From positions 1 to 32,911 of IMG/VR virus record IMGVR_UViG_3300033052_000111: 32,911 nt of DNA, one strand, 5' to 3'. The position numbers were made by a program, and so were the translations under genes. Positions 29,674 through 32,911 of this stretch are shown here, in pieces; the stretch's first letter is position 1, and each line of letters starts with the position of its first letter. Under the pieces are notes generated by a model. That model searched no databases, was not told the origin of the DNA, and was given only the letters and a program-made list of their open reading frames with translations. Source of the DNA: a virus.

Positions 29674-29874
29674 TCAATACTCCCAAAAGTTGTATCGAAC
29701 GTAGCTGTCGATTCCTGACCCGTCCAGCACCCCCCTAATTCTGGGGGATTGCGCGCCCTGCCCGTCTGCGGGATCGTTCGTCGTCGCCGGTTGCTTGAGA
29801 ACAGCCGACGACAGGCCCGGCGCGTGAGAACGTCGGGCCACCCGCTCAACCCCGAGAACTGGCGTCGGTCACGC
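29674..29874. other. Gap of about 200 bases without a supported gene
   Basis: This stretch lies between two minus-strand small genes. The only structure seen is CCCCC (29731-29735) with GGGGG (29743-29747) around TAATTCT, without a T-run. A plus-strand frame crosses it but is Arg-rich shadow sequence. Confidence 0.4.
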
Positions 29875-30066
29875 CTAGTTCAGAGGTTCGCGGAACTTCT
29901 TCACTGTCTCCAGTTGCAGGCCGTTGGCAGCGAGTATGATCTTGTACCCGCCATCAACGTCGCGAGAAACGAGTTCAAGCTGTTCGAGTGAATTGCGGGT
30001 GGCACGCCACGCCTCAAATTCGGCATTGCGGCTCGGGTGAATTTTGACCGTTGTAAATGAAAGCAC
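29875..30066 (-). CDS. Small protein expressed from a host-type promoter
   Basis: The 63-residue product starts at a GTG, 7 bases after AAAGGA. It reads like a compact alpha/beta protein: LSFTTVKIHPSRNAEFEAW, then a DVDGGYKIILAANG segment and a basic end. No family is recognised. A sigma70-like promoter with a perfect TATAAT lies about 50 bases upstream on the same strand. That fits expression from the prophage state, unlike the late genes. It is the first gene of a minus-strand series running toward the methyltransferase. Confidence 0.6.
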   Translation of the reverse strand: MLSFTTVKIHPSRNAEFEAWRATRNSLEQLELVSRDVDGGYKIILAANGLQLETVKKFREPLN

Positions 30067-30119
30067 TTGAAATCCTTTACTGAAAATGCCTGCCCGAATG
30101 GGGCGGTTATAAAGTCTAC

Positions 30120-30147
30120 ATTATAGCACAATTGTAACTTTCCACAA
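30120..30147 (-). promoter_or_regulatory. Sigma70-like promoter for small minus-strand genes
   Basis: On the minus strand TTGTGG (30147-30142) and a perfect TATAAT (30125-30120) are 16 bases apart, in a locally AT-rich stretch. The transcript would run into the GTG-start gene at 30066. The -35 match is partial. Confidence 0.55.
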
Positions 30148-30169
30148 GTTGACGCTCGTCAAATTCCCC

Positions 30170-30175
30170 TAAATA
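30170..30175 (+). promoter_or_regulatory. TAAATA motif before endolysin
   Basis: CCTAAATAGCGG precedes the ATG at 30180 with a 4-base gap and no SD. It restarts late plus-strand expression after the reversed cluster. Confidence 0.6.
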
Positions 30176-30179
30176 GCGG

Positions 30180-30602
30180 ATGCCACAAGTATCCGAGCAT
30201 TTCTCCCTTGCGGAACTAACAGTCACCAAGACCGGCTTGTCCAACACGCCCGGCCCTGCCGAACTAGCCAACTTGAAGCGCCTTGCGGGCGTCCTCGAAC
30301 AGGTCCGCGCGCTGCTCGGCAACCGCCCAATCACCATCAACTCGGGCTACAGGTCGCCAGAGGTAAACCGGAAGGTCGGCGGGTCCACGACCTCAGACCA
30401 TCGCCACGGATTGGCTGCGGACATCATCTGCCCGGCCTACGGCTCGCCCCACGAAATCGCCAAGGCCATCGCCGCTAGCGGCATCGGCTTCGATCAGGTC
30501 ATTCAAGAAGGCACATGGGTCCACATAGGCGTTGGCCCGCGTATGCGGCGGCAGGCGCTGACCTACAAAGGCGGAAAGTACCTGCCGGGGATCAGTCGCT
30601 AG
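30180..30602 (+). CDS. Endolysin, M15-family zinc peptidase
   Basis: The 140-residue product is a peptidase M15 (VanY/D,D- or L,D-peptidase-like) endolysin. It has SGYRSPEVN (55-63), STTSDHRHGLAADI (69-82) with zinc ligands His74 and Asp81, and WVHIG (113-117) with the third ligand His115. It has no signal peptide, so export needs a holin; two candidates are upstream. It would cut peptidoglycan peptide cross-links at the end of infection. It has its own TAAATA motif and is probably leaderless. Confidence 0.92.
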   Translation: MPQVSEHFSLAELTVTKTGLSNTPGPAELANLKRLAGVLEQVRALLGNRPITINSGYRSPEVNRKVGGSTTSDHRHGLAADIICPAYGSPHEIAKAIAASGIGFDQVIQEGTWVHIGVGPRMRRQALTYKGGKYLPGISR

Positions 30603-30651
30603 CCCAGCCAAGGGCATTGCGTTTCGCCCGCAGGCACTGCTTCATCTGGGC

Positions 30652-31236
30652 ATGTCCGCCGAACTCGACGCCCTGCCACCCGCCCTTGAAAAGCTGCTGC
30701 TGGGTCGCGTCTGGCACGCCACTAGCTTCGACCGGTACGAGAGAATAATCGAAGCAGAAGAGATCAGGCCGGACGCGGAAAGCGTTTATGGCACCGCTTT
30801 CTGCCGGCAGTCTGGCGGCGTCAGCTTGTTCGATTTCCGAGCGCCACTGACCACTATTCAACAGCAGTCCATCAACTGGCACGGATGGCTTGGCCCGAAC
30901 TTCGCCCAATCGAATGGGGTGGCGGTTTGGTTCTGCATTGATCCGACCGGCACCGTGATCGAGGATGCTGCCTCCCTCCTGCATCGGTGGAAAGAAACTC
31001 CGGCAATCCAACGTGCCGATGGTTCGTCCTACAAGCCGAACATCATTCCCGGCGTTGAGGCCTGCCACGTTGGCCCGATCCCCCTCGCGTGTATCGAGGG
31101 CGTCGCCGTCATTCGGGGCGACCGCATGGCTGCCTACGATCTCGTGCCAAACAACGAAACCCTAGAACGCTCAGTCGCCAACCGGCACATAGCCCTTCTA
31201 TCCCTTGCTACAGCGTCAGTTCAGGAAACCGGATGA
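30652..31236 (+). CDS. Hypothetical protein with ART-like N-terminal motif
   Basis: The 194-residue product begins with VWHATSFDRYERIIEAEEIRP (in two halves, about 20-40), which weakly resembles the entry motif of ADP-ribosyltransferase-like folds (a His followed by a helix leading to 'I...G.I.P'). FCRQSGGVSLFDFR and VAVWFCID are further beta segments. The rest is unremarkable and soluble. No SD or TAAATA motif is seen. It overlaps the end of the integrase gene by 29 bases, tail to tail. Toxin, defence or accessory function is possible; none is shown. Confidence 0.6.
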   Translation: MSAELDALPPALEKLLLGRVWHATSFDRYERIIEAEEIRPDAESVYGTAFCRQSGGVSLFDFRAPLTTIQQQSINWHGWLGPNFAQSNGVAVWFCIDPTGTVIEDAASLLHRWKETPAIQRADGSSYKPNIIPGVEACHVGPIPLACIEGVAVIRGDRMAAYDLVPNNETLERSVANRHIALLSLATASVQETG

Positions 31237-32911
31237 GGCCCATGGCCGTCGCCAACGGCTGGATGTCGGCCCCTTCGCCATAGCTTCGGCCGACCGTGGC
31301 GCCCTTGTGGCCGGACAGCACGTCGTGAAGTTCCTCCTTCACCTCGGACTGGCGAGCCCGACGCTTCCACGTGTGGCGGAAGCTATGAAACGTGATCTCG
31401 GGATCGGTCAGCCCGATCGACGTGGTCCAGCGACCGAACCACTTACTGAAACCGTGTCCCGGCCCAACCTTTGCTTCGTGATCGAGGTCGGGAAATAGCC
31501 AAACCTGCTCTCGCTCACGCAGGTCCGCGACATAGTCGAGGAAGCCGAGTGCGATCAGTTGCGGGTGCAATGGAATGACGCGCTGGCTGGTGACGTTCTT
31601 CACCTGCCGGTCGGTCAGGTCGAAGTACCATGTCCCCTCGGGGGTCTGCCTCACGTGCTCGACCGGCATAGCAGCCAGTTCCGTCAGGCGCGCGCCGTGC
31701 AGCAACGCCAGAACGGGAAGCCACCATTTTGAATCGCGGGTGATCGTCTCGCCCGGAAGCTTCCGGCTCCCCTTGGGTCCGGCGGCGTCGTAGCCCCGGA
31801 ACACCGGGCTATCGAAAATCGTCGCCAGTTCATCGGCGGTGAAGGCGCGCCGCGTCGTGCTTTCCGCTCCTCGCACCACGTACTTCTTCAGGCCGGCCAT
31901 TGGATTGGCCGGCAGGATGTCGTTCGCAACGGCGTAGTCGAACATGCGTCGATAGCCAGAGAACCACTCGTCAGCAGTGAAGGCCGTCAGCGGGGCGTGC
32001 CTCTCTCCCTCCGGCCGCTTGGCGTTCTCCGCTTCGAACTGCTCGATTAGCTCGCGCATCGGCATGGCGTTCAGCGCTTCCGACCGTTTGCGACCGGGAA
32101 ACCGGGCCACCAGCCCCATGTGTTCGGAGATCATCGCCTTCGTGATGTGGTTCGCCGGCAGATCGCCAACGGTCTCGACTAGGCGCCGCTGTTGGTGATC
32201 AAGGCGCCCGAGTTCCTTGTCAGCGACCTTCAGGGTGGCTTTCCAAGCCTCGTACAGGGCAGAAAGCCTGATAGACGGGGCGACGGCAGGCTTCGGGGTT
32301 ACATCGACCCCTCCGATGTCCTCCAGCGGGATGGCTCGCACGCTGTGTGCCAACCGCTCACGCTCTAGAAAGCGATAGGCCGTCGCTAGGTGCAGAGCAG
32401 CCTGCCGACCAACGGCGGCGATGACCGGATTGCCCGGCGCGATAAGCAGGCCGCCGAGCAGCAACATCCGGCGGGTCATTTCCGGCAGCGGCGGCAGCGG
32501 CGAAATCGATTCATCCGGCAAGACCGCCTCGTCCCCGGTTTCGGCGAAAGCCTGAAACCCGGCGATCATGGCCAACATCGCCGGGGTGGTCGTCAGCGAG
32601 GTCTGATCGGGCACGATCCATTTCGCCGGATCGCCGGTGACGATCGCCGCCCATTTCGCAAGGGCGACCTCAGCCGGACCCGTGTCGAGCTTCGCGGCCG
32701 GCCGCCCGACCTGTCCTCGTGCTTCCGCGATCAGCTTTTTGAACTTAGCCAGAACGGCGGGGTGCAGCTTGGCCGCATCCTTCGCGTCACCTGTCCCCAA
32801 ACTTTCGATCAGTTCACGCTTACCGATGACCGCTCGAACGTCCTTCGGCACGACCACGCGCACCAAGTAGGTGTTCCCCTGACGGGTCAGGCCGACGAGT
32901 TTGGAGCCCAT
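31208..32911 (-). CDS. int: Tyrosine recombinase (phage integrase)
   Basis: The 567-residue product has an N-terminal arm (VGLTRQGNTYLVRVVVPKDV, DUF6538-like), a helical core-binding domain (about 215-360), and a C-terminal catalytic domain. The active site residues can be placed as R408 in HGARLTEL, about K438, H509 and R512 in HSFRHTW, H535 in LSGHKG and nucleophile Tyr544 in GRSYGEG. It integrates and excises the phage genome. The start codon is the last base triplet of the window, so a longer N-terminus cannot be excluded. No attachment site is visible inside the window. Confidence 0.95.
   Translation of the reverse strand: MGSKLVGLTRQGNTYLVRVVVPKDVRAVIGKRELIESLGTGDAKDAAKLHPAVLAKFKKLIAEARGQVGRPAAKLDTGPAEVALAKWAAIVTGDPAKWIVPDQTSLTTTPAMLAMIAGFQAFAETGDEAVLPDESISPLPPLPEMTRRMLLLGGLLIAPGNPVIAAVGRQAALHLATAYRFLERERLAHSVRAIPLEDIGGVDVTPKPAVAPSIRLSALYEAWKATLKVADKELGRLDHQQRRLVETVGDLPANHITKAMISEHMGLVARFPGRKRSEALNAMPMRELIEQFEAENAKRPEGERHAPLTAFTADEWFSGYRRMFDYAVANDILPANPMAGLKKYVVRGAESTTRRAFTADELATIFDSPVFRGYDAAGPKGSRKLPGETITRDSKWWLPVLALLHGARLTELAAMPVEHVRQTPEGTWYFDLTDRQVKNVTSQRVIPLHPQLIALGFLDYVADLREREQVWLFPDLDHEAKVGPGHGFSKWFGRWTTSIGLTDPEITFHSFRHTWKRRARQSEVKEELHDVLSGHKGATVGRSYGEGADIQPLATAMGLIRFPELTL

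Noticed and set aside
29749-29991. Plus-strand ORF of 80 residues
   Set aside because: Arg-rich first half and overlap with the minus-strand GTG gene that has a good SD and promoter.
1-32911. CRISPR arrays, insertion sequences, rRNA genes or att repeats
   Set aside because: No regularly spaced direct repeats, transposase motifs, rRNA sequence or flanking att duplications were seen.

Overview
The window is the late half of a temperate, long-tailed (siphovirus-like) phage or prophage with HK97-type head genes. The DNA is GC-rich. A MucR/Ros-family regulator, a GTA-gp10-like tail chaperone and the general codon style point to an alphaproteobacterial host. I would guess Caulobacterales (for example Brevundimonas or Caulobacter), but the sequence alone does not prove this. 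No host chromosomal gene and no attachment site can be recognised; both window ends fall at gene starts inside phage-like DNA.

Layout. 1-832: three small overlapping plus-strand genes of unknown function. 881-2258: two minus-strand genes, one with an AlbA_2/Schlafen-like domain. 2290-3142: two HNH endonucleases. 3144-3303: a structured GC-rich stretch with a degenerate tRNA-like element. 3331-4179: a reverse-strand membrane-protein moron. 4214-9674: terminase small and large subunits, portal, prohead protease, major capsid and a 44-residue ORF, closed by a strong intrinsic terminator. 9716-10159: a second reverse-strand membrane moron. 10195-13254: head-tail connectors, tail completion proteins, tail tube and tail chaperones, with a probable -1 frameshift. 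13262-25997: tape measure, distal tail proteins, a cysteine-peptidase-like protein, the central tail tip/fibre protein, an S74-chaperone tail fibre and accessory tail proteins. 26057-28208: XhlA-type holin, secreted protein, second holin candidate, MucR-like regulator and a 31-residue membrane peptide. 28246-30066: an orphan DNA methyltransferase and a cluster of small minus-strand genes behind a host-type promoter. 30180-31236: M15 endolysin and an unknown gene. 31208-32911: tyrosine integrase.

The most striking feature is a start-associated motif, TAAATA, usually preceded by CC or GC. It occurs at 18 non-coding or gene-boundary sites. In 12 cases a start codon follows after exactly 4 or 5 bases, so the motif occupies the place where a Shine-Dalgarno (SD) sequence should be. 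In the structural run from terminase to the first holin, every plus-strand gene either has this motif or overlaps or abuts the gene before it. The motif therefore heads each translational unit. It resembles the T4 late promoter core (TATAAATA), and the spacing suggests leaderless or nearly leaderless late mRNAs.

Four genes (major capsid, tail tube, XhlA holin, second holin) have the same motif followed by a longer leader. In all four the SD lies in the 3' arm of a stem-loop. The phage thus seems to have two modes of late gene start: leaderless, and hairpin-leader with a hidden SD. Which protein reads the motif is not visible. The zinc-ligand-poor MucR-like protein encoded here is one candidate, by inference only.
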